DNA from: Pandoraea horticolens
GTDB lineage: Bacteria > Pseudomonadota > Gammaproteobacteria > Burkholderiales > Burkholderiaceae
DNA length: 64,000 nt
Assembly: GCF_902459555.1 (NCBI RefSeq)
Contig: NZ_CABPSM010000003.1
Span: 310,001-374,000, forward strand
Reading direction: 5' to 3'
The notes under the pieces are model-generated. The model was given only the letters and a program-made list of their open reading frames with translations. It was not told the origin of the DNA and searched no databases. Made by a program: the position numbers and the translations under genes. The number at the start of each line of letters is the position of its first letter. Within the stretch, counting starts at the first letter, position 1. This document shows positions 42,229-52,454 of this stretch, one piece after another.

Positions 42229-42711
42229 ATGCAAGTTTTCGTCGACGCCGACGCCTGTCCCGCCATCATCAAGGAAATTCTGTTTCGCGCGGCGCGCCGC
42301 GAGGAAATTCAGGTCACCCTGGTCGCGAATCAATTCTTGCGCACACCGCCGTCGCCATTCATCAAGACGATTCAGGTACCGTCGGGATTCGACGTCGCCG
42401 ACGCGCGCATCGTCGAATTGGTCGTCGCCGGAGACCTGGTGATTACCGGCGATATCCCGCTCGCGGCGGCGGTGCTCGACAAGGGCGGGAATGCGCTCGA
42501 TCCCCGAGGGAGCTGGTTCTCGCCGGACAATATCCGGGAACGTCTGTCCGTTCGCGACATGATGGATCAACTTCGCATCGCCGGCATCGACACGGGCGGA
42601 CCCGCGCCCTTCAGCCCCCGCGACGGCAAAGCGTTTGCGGGGGAGTTCGATCGCTTCCTCACTCGTTATCGCGCATCGGGCAACGCCATTAAAAGAACAT
42701 CTCGAGATTGA
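42229..42711 (+). CDS. YaiI/YqxD family protein (UPF0178, DUF188)
   Basis: A 160-residue protein starting MQVFVDADACPAIIKEI, with the DADACP signature, a metal-binding acidic cluster typical of this PIN-like family, and ITGDIPLAAAVLDKG, DPRGSWFSPDNI. Cellular role unestablished; a nuclease fold is known for the superfamily. An ATG 36 bp earlier is possible, but family alignments start at the FVDADACP strand. An inverted partial copy lies at 39360-39513. Confidence 0.88.
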   Translation: MQVFVDADACPAIIKEILFRAARREEIQVTLVANQFLRTPPSPFIKTIQVPSGFDVADARIVELVVAGDLVITGDIPLAAAVLDKGGNALDPRGSWFSPDNIRERLSVRDMMDQLRIAGIDTGGPAPFSPRDGKAFAGEFDRFLTRYRASGNAIKRTSRD

Positions 42712-42820
42712 CCCCGACGTCGGCGCTGGCCACGCCGTTGACGAACGCCGAAACCTCCGGCGCTTCCGGAAGCACCCGGCTGTCGAACCGGGCGACGAAC
42801 TGCCGTGACGCGTCGCGCAT
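42689..42820 (-). pseudogene. Short coding remnant downstream of the LysR gene
   Basis: A 43-codon minus-strand frame, MRDASRQFVARFDSRVLPEA then PEVSAFVNGVASADVGVNLEMFF, 4 bp after the LysR stop and overlapping the end of the YaiI-family gene. Composition is protein-like, so it may be the tail of a lost gene or a tiny gene. I do not recognise it. Confidence 0.3.
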
Positions 42821-42824
42821 TGGC

Positions 42825-43697
42825 TCAGGCCTCCTCTGAAATCACCCGTAGCAACTCGGCAAACCGTGCATCGCACCAGCGCATCACGTCGTTGGGTTCT
42901 CGCCCAAAACGCCAGAGCATACGGACGGGCAACTGTGGCAGACCGAGATCGTCGCAGCGCAGTTCGTGAAGGTCTTCGTACTCCGCAATATCGATAGGGA
43001 GAACGGCCCAGCCGAGTTTGTCGACGACCATGCTGGCAATCACATGGGAACTGTCTGCGCGCCAGATCGCCGGGCTGAGCTGCAATGGGGTGAAGTCGTC
43101 CATCTGCAACAGAATCTGCCGGTATTTCGCCAAATCGCCACGCGTCACATGATCGCGATAGGCCAACGGGTGATCGCCTGCGACGAATACCCCCTGCACG
43201 GCCGATCCCACGTATTTGTGTCCCAGCGCGGACGAAATCGCGCCGCGATCCACGTGAAAGCCCATGTCCGCTCGCTGCTTCTCGACATACTCCGCAACTT
43301 CCGTCGACGTGCCGTAGAGCAGCGTCAACTCCAGGTAGGCGAACTGGTGAGCAAGATCGCGCACCAACTCGCTCACGGCCTGATACGGCAGCGCCTCATC
43401 GAGTGCCAGCGATAACTGCGGCTGCTCGCCAAACGCCAAGGCATTCGCGCGGTGGTTCAGGCCCTCGGCCTGCCGCAGCAGTTCCTTGGCCTCGAGCAGC
43501 ATCACCTCACCCTGATCGGTGAGTCTCGCATTGCGGCGACTCCGGTCGAATAGTTCAAATCCCAAATCGGCTTCGAGCAGCGAAATCGCGGTACTCACCG
43601 CCGACTGGGCTTTGCCGAGCCGTCGGGCGGCAGCCGATATCGATCCTTCTTCCGCCGCCGCCACAAAATAGCGCAATTGTTCTATTGTCCAGTTCAT
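42825..43697 (-). CDS. LysR family transcriptional regulator
   Basis: A 290-residue LTTR: N-terminal winged helix (LRYFVAAAEEGSISAAARRLGKAQSAVSTAISLLEADLGFELFDRS) and a substrate-binding domain with IASMVVDKLGWAVLPIDIAEYE. It diverges from the RND efflux operon across 302 bp, and is the likely activator or repressor of that pump, as is common for LysR-adjacent RND systems. The inducer is unknown. Confidence 0.93.
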   Translation of the reverse strand: MNWTIEQLRYFVAAAEEGSISAAARRLGKAQSAVSTAISLLEADLGFELFDRSRRNARLTDQGEVMLLEAKELLRQAEGLNHRANALAFGEQPQLSLALDEALPYQAVSELVRDLAHQFAYLELTLLYGTSTEVAEYVEKQRADMGFHVDRGAISSALGHKYVGSAVQGVFVAGDHPLAYRDHVTRGDLAKYRQILLQMDDFTPLQLSPAIWRADSSHVIASMVVDKLGWAVLPIDIAEYEDLHELRCDDLGLPQLPVRMLWRFGREPNDVMRWCDARFAELLRVISEEA

Positions 43698-43999
43698 CCA
43701 TCCATTTTATAGATAGGTTCCAACTTTTTCTAACGGTAATTTCGAGGCAGAATCGTACTTCTCCAATATAAAACGCCAGATTGAAACGCCAGCATAGGCG
43801 AGGCGGCAGACGACCGGATCCCCCGGTCCGGTGGTCTCGGGCAAAGACCTCTTTCGCGCAACGCGCACCTGCCACCCACGGCGCTTCTGGAGAGATGTGG
43901 GCCCCCGGTTCCCCACCATTGGCTTCGCCACTGGTTGACGTCGCGCACCGAACGCGGCATCGACACCCTGACCGGATGTCGTAAATCCAATGCTCTTAC
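43698..43999. other. Divergent intergenic region, LysR to RND operon
   Basis: 302 bp with an AT-rich part next to the LysR start (43698-43770) that should hold the lysR promoter. The rest is GC-rich. I see T-N11-A type candidates but none convincing enough to call as the LysR site, and no gene. Confidence 0.5.
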
Positions 44000-45268
44000 A
44001 TGTCATCGAAAATCGATAACCGAACCCGTTTCGGAATGCTAACTGGCGTGTCCGCCAGCCTGATCGCCAGTGTTCTTGTGCTCGCCGCCTGCTCGGATCG
44101 TGGCAAGAAAGACGCCGCCGATGCTACACCCGAAGCCGTCGTGCGCACGGTCGAGCGTCGCGCCGAGCCGCTCACGACTCAGCAGCCGGGGCGCCTGGAG
44201 GCTTACCGCAGCGCCGACGTGCGCGCACGTGCGGGCGGTGTCGTCATCGAGCGCCGCTATCAGGAAGGTCAGAAAGTCGCCAAGGGCGACGTGCTGTTCC
44301 GCATCGACCCGCAACCGCTGTCTGCTGCGCTCGACGCCGCTCGCGGTGCGCTCGCCAAGGCACAGGCCGAACACGATTCGGCACGCGACAAGATCGAACG
44401 CTATCGCGGCTTGCTCGAGGAGCGCGCTATCAGCGCCCGCGAAGATGCCGAGTCACGTGCGGCCGAAGCCCGCGCGCGCGCAGACGTGCTTGCGGCGCGG
44501 GCAGAAGTCCGCAAGGCGGAACTCAACCTCGGCTATACGAGTGTTGTTTCGCCCATCGCGGGACGCGTGCGTCGAGCCGAAGTGACCGAAGGCGCACTCG
44601 TCGGACTCGACTCGGCCACGTTGCTCACGCGTGTGGAGCAGATCGATCCGATCTACGTGAACTTCTCGCAACCGGCCGCCGAGGTCTACGCCATGACGCG
44701 TGATCTGCGCGCGGGCAAGCTGCAACACGGCAGCGAGTCGGCTGCGCCGCAAGTGCATGTGACGTTGCCCGACGGGCGTGAGTACACGTTGCCCGGCAAG
44801 CTGCTCTTCACCGATCTGGCGGTCGACCCCGGCACGGACACCATCGCCATGCGCGCCTTGCTGCCGAACCCGGACGGCGTGCTGTTGCCCGGCGCGTTCG
44901 TGAAGGTGAGCATGCAAGGAGCCGTCAACCCGAACATCGTGCGCGTGCCCCGCGAATCGCTCACGCGCACGGCCGATGGCGCCGTGGTGCGCGTGGTCGA
45001 TGCGCAAGGCAAGGTACGCGACACGAAGGTGCATGCCGAAGCGATCGACGGCCGTGACTGGCTGGTGACGGACGGCCTCAAGGGCGGCGAGAAGGTCATC
45101 GTGCATAACGTCGCGCAGTTCTCCGACGGCATGCAAGTCAAGCTCAAGGCCGACACCACGGAAAGCACCGCCAAGCCGGCCGCGCCCCGTGACGCGAAGC
45201 CGCAAGACAACGCCAACCCGGTAGAGCCCATACGCGCCGGTCCGGCCTCCAAAGCGGAGACGCAATAA
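44000..45268 (+). CDS. RND efflux periplasmic adaptor (membrane fusion protein)
   Basis: A 422-residue lipoprotein adaptor: lipobox LVLAAC (Cys about 31), LEAYRSADVRARAGGVVIERRYQEGQKVAKGDVLFRIDP (lipoyl half-motif), an alpha-helical hairpin (about 115-185), the second half-motif TSVVSPIAGRVRRAEVTEG, and a C-terminal low-complexity tail (after about 385). It bridges the inner-membrane pump with the outer-membrane channel. First gene of the operon; the pump starts 2 bp after its stop. Confidence 0.93.
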   Translation: MSSKIDNRTRFGMLTGVSASLIASVLVLAACSDRGKKDAADATPEAVVRTVERRAEPLTTQQPGRLEAYRSADVRARAGGVVIERRYQEGQKVAKGDVLFRIDPQPLSAALDAARGALAKAQAEHDSARDKIERYRGLLEERAISAREDAESRAAEARARADVLAARAEVRKAELNLGYTSVVSPIAGRVRRAEVTEGALVGLDSATLLTRVEQIDPIYVNFSQPAAEVYAMTRDLRAGKLQHGSESAAPQVHVTLPDGREYTLPGKLLFTDLAVDPGTDTIAMRALLPNPDGVLLPGAFVKVSMQGAVNPNIVRVPRESLTRTADGAVVRVVDAQGKVRDTKVHAEAIDGRDWLVTDGLKGGEKVIVHNVAQFSDGMQVKLKADTTESTAKPAAPRDAKPQDNANPVEPIRAGPASKAETQ

Positions 45269-45270
45269 TC

Positions 45271-48200
45271 ATGGCCCGTTTCTTTATCGATCGCCCGGTC
45301 TTTGCCTGGGTGATCTCTCTGTTGATCACGCTGGTGGGCGTGCTCGCGATCCGGGCGCTGCCCGTTGCGCAGTACCCTGACATCGCACCACCGACCGTCA
45401 GCGTGTGGAGCAGCTATCCGGGTGCTTCGGCGAAAGTGGTCGAAGATTCCGTGACGGCGCTCATCGAGCGCCAGATGAACGGCGCGCCGGGGCTGATGTA
45501 CACGTCGGCGTCCAGCGGTAACGGCCGCTCGTCGGTCAACCTCACTTTCCGCCAGGGCACCAGTCTTGATCTGGCCGCTGTGGAAGTGCAAAACCGCCTG
45601 AAGACCGTCGAATCGCGCCTGCCTGAAATCGTGCGTCGCGATGGCGTTGTTGTGGAGCGTGCCGCCGACAACATTCACATGGTGGTCACGCTCGCATCGG
45701 CCAATCCTGCCATCGGCGAGTTCGACCTCGGCGAGTACGCGGCGGCACAGGTCGTCAACCAGCTCAAGCGTGTTCCCGGCGTCGGACAGGTGCAGGTCTG
45801 GGGGACGGAGAAGGCCATCCGCATCTGGCCCGATGCAGCAAAGCTCGTCGCCCTCGACCTGACGGCGTCGGACGTCGTCTCGAAGGTCCGTTCGTACAAC
45901 GCGCGCGTGACAGTCGGCGATATTGGTGCGGGCGCAACACCGGCATCGGCACCCATTAACGCCAACGTGGTGTCGGACAGTGCATTGTCGACGCCGGAAG
46001 CATTCGCCGATATTCCGCTGCGCGTGCATGCCGACGGCTCGGCAATCCGCCTGGGCGATGTGGCTCGCGTGGAGTTGGGCGCTGCCGATTACAGCTATTC
46101 GTCGCGTGTGGACGGCATGCCGGCAACGGCAATGGGCATCAAACTGGCGGCGGGGTCGAACGCGGTCGAGGTGATGAAAGCGGTGCGCCGCGTGATGGAC
46201 GAGCAATCGGCGCTGTTCCCGGCCGGTGTCTCGTATCAGATTCCCTATGAAACGGCGTCGTTCGTGAAGGTCTCGATCCAGAAGGTCGTCATGACGCTGC
46301 TCGAGGCGGTGGTGCTCGTGTTTCTGGTGATGTATCTGTTCATGCAGAACCTGCGCGCCACGCTGATCCCGACGCTCGTGGTGCCGGTGGCGTTGCTGGG
46401 CACCTTCGGCGTGCTGCTGGGACTCGGCTATTCGATCAACACGCTCACCATGTTCGGCATGGTGCTGGCCATTGGCATTCTGGTCGACGACGCCATCGTC
46501 GTGGTCGAGAACACCGAGCGGATCATGGTCGAGGAAGGCCTGTCGCCCTACGCGGCCACCGTCAAGGCGATGTCGCAGATCAGCGGGGCCATCGTGGGGA
46601 TCACGGTGGTGCTGGTCACCGTGTTCGTGCCGATGGCGTTCTTTTCCGGCGCGGTGGGCAACATCTACCGGCAATTCGCGGTCACGCTGGCGGTGTCGAT
46701 CGGGTTCTCGGCGTTCCTCGCGCTCTCGCTCACGCCGGCACTGTGCGCCACGCTGCTGCGTCCGATTGCGGCCGATCACCATCAGAAGCGCGGCTTTTTC
46801 GGCTGGTTCAACCGCACGTTCGCCCTCGGCACCGAGCGCTACACACGCACGGTCAGCAAGACGCTGCACCGTCCGTGGCGCGCGTACTTGGTCTACGGCA
46901 TCGTGCTGATCGCCGTGCCGTTGGCGTTCATGCGTCTGCCGTCGGCGTTCATTCCCGAGGAAGATACGGGCAGCTTCATGGTGATGGCGTCCGAGCCGCA
47001 AGGGGCGACGCTGCCCGAAGCGATGACTGCGCTCAAGCGCATCGAGCACTATCTGATGAAGGACGAGCCGGTCAAGCACGTCTTTGTGCTGGGCGGATGG
47101 AATGAGTTCGGTTCGGGGCCGGGTGGCGGGATGCTGTACGTCACGCTCAAGGACTGGCACGAGCGCACGTCGAAGCACGACAGCGTGCAGGCCGTCGTTG
47201 ACCGCGTCAACGAGAAGTTCGCCGGTCAGCCCGATCGCATGATGATGGCGATGAACAGCCCGGCGCTGCCGGAACTGGGGTCGTCGAACGGTTTCAATCT
47301 GCGTTTGCAAGATCGCGCCGGGGTCGGCAAAGACACCTTTGTCGCCGCCCGAGACGAACTGCTCAAAAAGGCGGCGCAAGATCCGTTGCTCAAGAATGTG
47401 ATCTTCGCCGGACAGGGCGACGTGCCGCAGATCGACGTCACCATCGACCGGGGCAAGATGGAAGCGCTCAAGGTCAACGCGGACGACGTCAACACGACGC
47501 TGGCCACCATGTTCGGCTCCGACTACGTGGGCGACTTCATGCTCGGCACGGAGAATCGCCGGGTGATCGTGCAGGCCGACGGCAAGCAACGTGTGTCGCC
47601 GGAAGACATCGGCAATCTGCGCGTGCGCAACGCCAACGGTGAAATGGTGCCGCTCTCGGCATTCGTCTCGCTCAAATGGAAGCTTGGCTCGCCGCAGTTC
47701 AGACGCTATAACGGCTATCCGTCGTTCACGATTCAGGGCGAAGCCGCCCCCGGCAAGAGCAGCGGTGAAGCGATGGCGCGCATGGAGCAACTGGTGGCCG
47801 AACTGCCCAAGGGCATTGGTCATGAGTGGAGCGGGCAGTCGCTCGAAGAGCGCATCTCGGGAGCGCAGGCGCCGATGTTGTTCGCCTTGTCGGTGCTGAT
47901 CGTGTTCCTCGCGCTCGCCGCGCTGTATGAAAGCTGGGCCATTCCGGCGGCCGTGATCATGGTGGTGCCGCTCGGGGTGATTGGCGCACTCGGTGCCGTG
48001 AGTCTGATGGGCATGCCCAACGACATCTACTTCAAGGTGGGGTTGATCGCGACCATCGGTTTGTCGGCGAAGAACGCGATTCTGATCGTGGAAGTCGCCA
48101 ACGATCTGACGAAGCAGGGCATGACCTGGCTCGATGCGGCGGTGGAAGCGGCGCGGTTGCGTCTGCGCCCGATCGTGATGACGTCGCTCGCGTTCGGTTT

Positions 48201-48417
48201 CGGCGTGGTGCCGCTGGCGATCGCCTCGGGCCCGGCGTCGGGTGCGCAACGTGCCATCGGTGTGGCGGTGCTCGGCGGGATCGTGACGGCCACGGTGCTG
48301 GCGATCTTCCTGGTGCCGCTGTTTTTCCTGTTGGTCGGCCGTTTTGTGCGCCGGCCGGCGACAGAGAGTACGGACGCGTCGCGCGATGGCGCGCCGGCCG
48401 TCGAGGGGAAGGTATGA
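45271..48417 (+). CDS. RND multidrug efflux pump, HAE1 family permease
   Basis: A 1048-residue proton-driven pump with the twelve-helix, two-large-loop layout of AcrB/MexB. It starts MARFFIDRPVFAWVISLLIT; the proton-relay aspartates are in GILVDDAIVVVEN, the funnel region has FSGAVGNIYRQFAVTLAVSI, and the second half repeats the fold (ALYESWAIPAAVIMVVPLGV, GLSAKNAILIVEVA). Full length and intact. Substrates cannot be inferred beyond the multidrug class. Its stop overlaps the outer-membrane factor start. Confidence 0.96.
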   Translation: MARFFIDRPVFAWVISLLITLVGVLAIRALPVAQYPDIAPPTVSVWSSYPGASAKVVEDSVTALIERQMNGAPGLMYTSASSGNGRSSVNLTFRQGTSLDLAAVEVQNRLKTVESRLPEIVRRDGVVVERAADNIHMVVTLASANPAIGEFDLGEYAAAQVVNQLKRVPGVGQVQVWGTEKAIRIWPDAAKLVALDLTASDVVSKVRSYNARVTVGDIGAGATPASAPINANVVSDSALSTPEAFADIPLRVHADGSAIRLGDVARVELGAADYSYSSRVDGMPATAMGIKLAAGSNAVEVMKAVRRVMDEQSALFPAGVSYQIPYETASFVKVSIQKVVMTLLEAVVLVFLVMYLFMQNLRATLIPTLVVPVALLGTFGVLLGLGYSINTLTMFGMVLAIGILVDDAIVVVENTERIMVEEGLSPYAATVKAMSQISGAIVGITVVLVTVFVPMAFFSGAVGNIYRQFAVTLAVSIGFSAFLALSLTPALCATLLRPIAADHHQKRGFFGWFNRTFALGTERYTRTVSKTLHRPWRAYLVYGIVLIAVPLAFMRLPSAFIPEEDTGSFMVMASEPQGATLPEAMTALKRIEHYLMKDEPVKHVFVLGGWNEFGSGPGGGMLYVTLKDWHERTSKHDSVQAVVDRVNEKFAGQPDRMMMAMNSPALPELGSSNGFNLRLQDRAGVGKDTFVAARDELLKKAAQDPLLKNVIFAGQGDVPQIDVTIDRGKMEALKVNADDVNTTLATMFGSDYVGDFMLGTENRRVIVQADGKQRVSPEDIGNLRVRNANGEMVPLSAFVSLKWKLGSPQFRRYNGYPSFTIQGEAAPGKSSGEAMARMEQLVAELPKGIGHEWSGQSLEERISGAQAPMLFALSVLIVFLALAALYESWAIPAAVIMVVPLGVIGALGAVSLMGMPNDIYFKVGLIATIGLSAKNAILIVEVANDLTKQGMTWLDAAVEAARLRLRPIVMTSLAFGFGVVPLAIASGPASGAQRAIGVAVLGGIVTATVLAIFLVPLFFLLVGRFVRRPATESTDASRDGAPAVEGKV

Positions 48418-49877
48418 CGACGTTTCGACCCCGCTTGCGCGGGATACCCGCCGCGGGTGTGTGTCTGCTCGCGTTACTGGGCGGATGCACGCTGGCGCCT
48501 ACGTACGAGCGCCCCGCAGCGCCGATGCCCACGACCTACGAAGCGGCCCCGCCGGGCGGCGACGTACGGCTGGCGCTGGCCAGCCCGCTCGCGGCCGATG
48601 CCGATTGGGCCGACGTGTTCACCGATCCGGGCTTGCGCACGCTGATTCGCCGCGCGCTCGACCAGAATCGCGACTTGCGTCTGGCGTCGCTGCGTGTGCA
48701 GGAGGCGCGGGCGCTTTACGGCATCGAAGCGGCCAATCTGCTGCCGAGCGTGAAGGCCGGTGGCACTTTCTCCCGTCAGCGCTATTCCGGTTCGGCGGGC
48801 TTGCCCAATGGCGGTAGCAGTACCGCAGGCGGCTATGTGGCCAACGACCTGCGCGCGACGGCCGGCGTGAGCGCGTTCGAACTCGATTTCTTCGGACGTG
48901 TTCGCAGCCTGAGCGATGCCGCTCTGCAAGAGTATCTGGCGAGCGAGGAAGCCCAACGTGCGGCGCAGGTGAGTCTCGTGGCGGAAGTGGCGACGTCGTA
49001 CATCGGGCTCGTGGCCATCAACGAACAGATCGCTTACGCGCGTGAGGTGCTGACAGCGCGGGAAGAAGGCATTCGCGTCATTCGTCTGCGCGCCGACCGC
49101 GGACTGGTCGACGATCTCGATCTGAACACCGAAACCACGCAGGTCGAAGTGGCGCGGGCGGCGCTGGCCGAGCGCGAGCGTCAGCGCAGCGAGATCGTGC
49201 ACGCGTTGCAAGTGCTCACCGGCGATGTCGGCGCAAAGCCGGTGGCCGCCACCACGCTCGACGACACCTTCGTGGTGCCCGTCGCGGCCGGGCTGCCGTC
49301 GTCGTTGTTGATGCGTCGTCCGGACATTCGCCAGGCGGAAGCGCAACTGCGTGCCGCCAACGCGAATATCGGTGCAGCGCGCGCCGCGTTCTTTCCGTCG
49401 ATCAAGCTGACGACGGACATTGGTACGGCCAGTTCGCGCTTTTCGGATCTGTTCAGTGCGGGCACCGGTGTGTGGACGTTCATGCCGCAGATCACCGTGC
49501 CGATCTTCGAAGGCGGTCGCAACATACAGGGGCTGAATCTGGCGAACGTGCGCAAGGAGATGGCCGTCGTGTCGTACGAGCGTGCGATACAGACAGCGTT
49601 CGCCGAAGTGGACGATGCGCTTGCCGCGCAGCAACTGCTGGCGCGCCAGTTTCAGGCGCAAAAGCGGGTGTCGGATGGCGAGCGCGAACGACTTCGTCTG
49701 GCCGAGCGTCGCTATGTCAACGGGGTGGCGAGCTACCTCGAACTGCTCGACGCGCAACGCAGCGAGTTTCAGGCCGCGCAACAGTTGATCGACGTAAAGC
49801 AGCGGGTGCTGGTCAATCAAGTGGCGCTGTATCGCGCATTGGGCGGCGGTTGGCAGCCGGAGACGGGCGAGTCCTGA
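48414..49877 (+). CDS. RND outer-membrane factor, OprM/NodT-type lipoprotein
   Basis: A 487-residue TolC-superfamily channel. Signal peptide with lipobox LLGGC (Cys25), PTYERP motif, FELDFFGRVRSLSDAALQEYL, RPDIRQAEAQLRAANANIGAARAAFFPSI and YVNGVASYLELLDAQR, in the usual two-repeat order. ATGA overlap with the pump gene. It completes the tripartite system across the outer membrane, followed by an intrinsic terminator. Confidence 0.95.
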   Translation: MTTFRPRLRGIPAAGVCLLALLGGCTLAPTYERPAAPMPTTYEAAPPGGDVRLALASPLAADADWADVFTDPGLRTLIRRALDQNRDLRLASLRVQEARALYGIEAANLLPSVKAGGTFSRQRYSGSAGLPNGGSSTAGGYVANDLRATAGVSAFELDFFGRVRSLSDAALQEYLASEEAQRAAQVSLVAEVATSYIGLVAINEQIAYAREVLTAREEGIRVIRLRADRGLVDDLDLNTETTQVEVARAALAERERQRSEIVHALQVLTGDVGAKPVAATTLDDTFVVPVAAGLPSSLLMRRPDIRQAEAQLRAANANIGAARAAFFPSIKLTTDIGTASSRFSDLFSAGTGVWTFMPQITVPIFEGGRNIQGLNLANVRKEMAVVSYERAIQTAFAEVDDALAAQQLLARQFQAQKRVSDGERERLRLAERRYVNGVASYLELLDAQRSEFQAAQQLIDVKQRVLVNQVALYRALGGGWQPETGES

Positions 49878-49905
49878 CGCGATACCGTTCGTCCGCGATA
49901 ATGGC

Positions 49906-49940
49906 AAACCCCGCCGGGTCTCACGATCCGGCGGGGTTTT
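49906..49940 (+). terminator. Intrinsic terminator of the RND operon
   Basis: AAACCCCGCCGG pairs with CCGGCGGGGTTTT around a 10-nt loop, 28 bp after the outer-membrane factor stop. T-tract present. Confidence 0.9.
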
Positions 49941-50103
49941 GCTTTGGGGAGTGCTATGCGAATGTCTCTTCGGCGGGAAAAGTCGGTCAGTAGAACCTGA
50001 GCGGGTCGCTAGGATACCGCGCGAGCGTGCCGATCCCGACCAATATCGCGGTACATGCATATCTCGTCTCGCGTCATGAACCCTTTAAAGAACATACGGA
50101 TCT

Positions 50104-51279
50104 TCACGGCGTGGGTCGCGTTTCCGCAAGCGTTTGCGGAACAGGCGCCGGCGGCGCCATACGCCGCAGCGTGAGTGCGGCCCCCGCGATCAGCAAACCG
50201 ATGACGAGCGACACCCAGAGAATCGCCGCGTCGCCCCAGTGCTCGCGCGCCACGGCATACCCCCAAGGTGCCACGGCCGACAGAGCGAACGCCGGCGTAA
50301 GCAGGGTGCCCAGCGCACGCGCGTAGGCGTCGTGCGCGAAGAGTTCGAGCGGCAGGCCGGCGCGCAGCAGCGTGGCCAGACCGTTCAAGGCCCCGTACGT
50401 GAAAACGAAGACCCCTGCGGCGTACATCGACGACATGCCCGCAAGTCCCAGCGCGAAGCACAGCGGCAGTCCGCAGCCGACCACGAGGTTGAGTCTGACG
50501 GCGCTCGTCTGACGCGGCGTAAGCCATTCGAGTGTGCGCGCGCACACCTGTCCCAATCCCCACAAGGCGGCGAGTCCGACCGGCAGACCGTGGGCACCCA
50601 GCAGGGACGTCAGATGGGCCGCCAGCCCCGACGACAGAATCGACACCAGCGCCATGACGGCACAGTAAAGCAGGGCGGGTGCCCACGGTAACGGCGAGCG
50701 CGGCTGACGTGCCGCACTGGCGGCCGGCATCCGGGAGGGGGTCGGCGGCAGGCTGCGCAGCAATGCCCATGCGAGCAGACCGATGAGGCCATAGACCAGC
50801 ACACCGGTCCGCCATCCCCACGTATCGCCCAGCCAGCTGCCCAGCGGCCAGAAGACGGTTGTCGCCAGTCCCCCCATGAGTGTGATCTGCGTCATCGGCC
50901 GGCGTGCCGCAGACCCGTAGAGCGCGGCGAGCGTGGCGAACGCGGCGTCGTAAAGCGACAGGCGCATGCCGGCGCCGAGCAGGCACCACGCCGCATAGAA
51001 CTGAACGAGGGTTGTGCTCGTGGCGAGCGTCGCGCAGCCCGCCGAGCAGACGAGCGTGCCGGTGCACATGACGCGGCGTCCGCCCATCCGTTCGAGCCAG
51101 CGGCCCGATAGCGGCGAGACGGCGGCCATCACGAGCATGGCAAGCGACGGGCCGGCGAACACCCAGGTCTGCGGCCAGCCGGTCGTTTGTGCGATACGCC
51201 ACGCGAAGGCGCCGGGCAGGTAGAAGCTCACGCCCCAGTTGATCAGTTGCGCGAGACCGAGGGTGATGGCGGTGGGCAT
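50104..51279 (-). CDS. MFS transporter
   Basis: A 391-residue major facilitator protein with about twelve hydrophobic segments in two halves separated by a charged loop (LPPTPSRMPAASAARQPRSP). It has the motif-A-like SGRWLERMGGRRVM between helices 2 and 3. It diverges from a LysR gene 133 bp away that probably controls it. The substrate is not evident; the short loops and early GLAQLINWGVSFYLPGAFA resemble the oxalate/monocarboxylate-type MFS group. Confidence 0.88.
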   Translation of the reverse strand: MPTAITLGLAQLINWGVSFYLPGAFAWRIAQTTGWPQTWVFAGPSLAMLVMAAVSPLSGRWLERMGGRRVMCTGTLVCSAGCATLATSTTLVQFYAAWCLLGAGMRLSLYDAAFATLAALYGSAARRPMTQITLMGGLATTVFWPLGSWLGDTWGWRTGVLVYGLIGLLAWALLRSLPPTPSRMPAASAARQPRSPLPWAPALLYCAVMALVSILSSGLAAHLTSLLGAHGLPVGLAALWGLGQVCARTLEWLTPRQTSAVRLNLVVGCGLPLCFALGLAGMSSMYAAGVFVFTYGALNGLATLLRAGLPLELFAHDAYARALGTLLTPAFALSAVAPWGYAVAREHWGDAAILWVSLVIGLLIAGAALTLRRMAPPAPVPQTLAETRPTP

Positions 51280-51412
51280 GTGGCAGGGGTAGGAGGCAAT
51301 GGCGGTGGTGAAGCCGCTGGACCGGTCGGCGAAGACACGCCTGCATGGTGCGCCGATGCCATCTCTTGGTAAAGTCTTGGCATCTTATCCGGCTCATAAG
51401 GAAAACTTTGAG

Positions 51413-52306
51413 ATGCGCCGCCTGAATCTGGATCAGCTTCACACGTTTTCCGAAGTCGTCGATGCCGGGAGCTTTTCCGCGGCCGCCGCCCGTCTCGATC
51501 TTTCGCAACCTGCCGTGAGCCTGCAGGTTCGGCAACTGGAGCAAAGGCTGAATGTCCGGCTGATCGAGCGAGTCGGCAAGCGGCTCAAACCAACGTCCGC
51601 CGGACTCACGTTGCTCGAGCACGCTCGCCGCATCGACGGTGCCGTCGAAGACGCCATGCAGGCGCTGACGAGCCACGCGAGCGATGTGGCGGGAGAAGTG
51701 GCGATCGGGACCGGGGCGACGGCCTGCATTCATCTGTTGCCGCCGATTCTGCGCGCGATGCGCAAACGCCATCCGATGCTCGACATTCGCGTGAGTACCG
51801 GCAACACCGACGACGTGGTGGCCGCCGTGACGGAGAACCGGCTGGATATTGGACTCGTCACGTTGCCTGCCGCAGGGCGCAGCCTTCACATCACACCGGT
51901 GTTACGCGATGAGTTCGTTGCCATCGCCCCCGCCGGCGATCGGGGCTGGGCTGCGGAGGTCACGCCACAGAGGCTCGCGGCGGCACCGATGGTCGCCTTC
52001 GCGTCGGGGAGCAGCACGCGGTTGTTGATCGACGAGTGGTTCCTGCAAGCCGGATTGCGAGTGCGTCCGGTCATGGCGCTGGGCAGCATCGAAGCGATCA
52101 AGGAAATGGTGGCGGCGGGATTGGGTTACAGCATCGTGCCGCGCATGTCGGTGGGGGCGGCACATTACCGCCGTGGCTTACGCATTTCGACGCTCACTCC
52201 CGAACTATCGAGAACGCTTGCGATTGTCGTGCGCCAGGACAAACCGCTTGCGCCGGGATTGCGCAAAGTCATGTCGGCGTTGGAGGCGTTGAACAACGCC
52301 GCATGA
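51413..52306 (+). CDS. LysR family transcriptional regulator
   Basis: A 297-residue LTTR. The DNA-binding domain is LDQLHTFSEVVDAGSFSAAAARLDLSQPAVSLQVRQLEQRLNVRLIERVG, and the sensor domain contains VAAVTENRLDIGLVTLPA and IKEMVAAGLGYSIVPRMSV. AAGGAAAA lies before the ATG at 51413; longer starts would cross the promoter of the divergent MFS gene. It is likely to control that transporter. Confidence 0.93.
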   Translation: MRRLNLDQLHTFSEVVDAGSFSAAAARLDLSQPAVSLQVRQLEQRLNVRLIERVGKRLKPTSAGLTLLEHARRIDGAVEDAMQALTSHASDVAGEVAIGTGATACIHLLPPILRAMRKRHPMLDIRVSTGNTDDVVAAVTENRLDIGLVTLPAAGRSLHITPVLRDEFVAIAPAGDRGWAAEVTPQRLAAAPMVAFASGSSTRLLIDEWFLQAGLRVRPVMALGSIEAIKEMVAAGLGYSIVPRMSVGAAHYRRGLRISTLTPELSRTLAIVVRQDKPLAPGLRKVMSALEALNNAA

Positions 52307-52454
52307 TTTCGATGCGGAAATGATCGGCACTCCACTTCAAATGGACTTGTCGTTTCGCAGGGAAAAACTACCTGCCCGCAATCGACAAGGCTGGGACTAC
52401 AATGCGCGAATATCGGCAATTCGCCGGCAATCGTTAAGAAACGTGCAACTTGCA

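Noticed and set aside
44686-48249. 1187-codon open frame antisense to the RND adaptor and pump
   Set aside because: It mirrors the codon pattern of the GC-rich genes on the opposite strand, is a low-complexity Arg/His-rich sequence, and has no domain.
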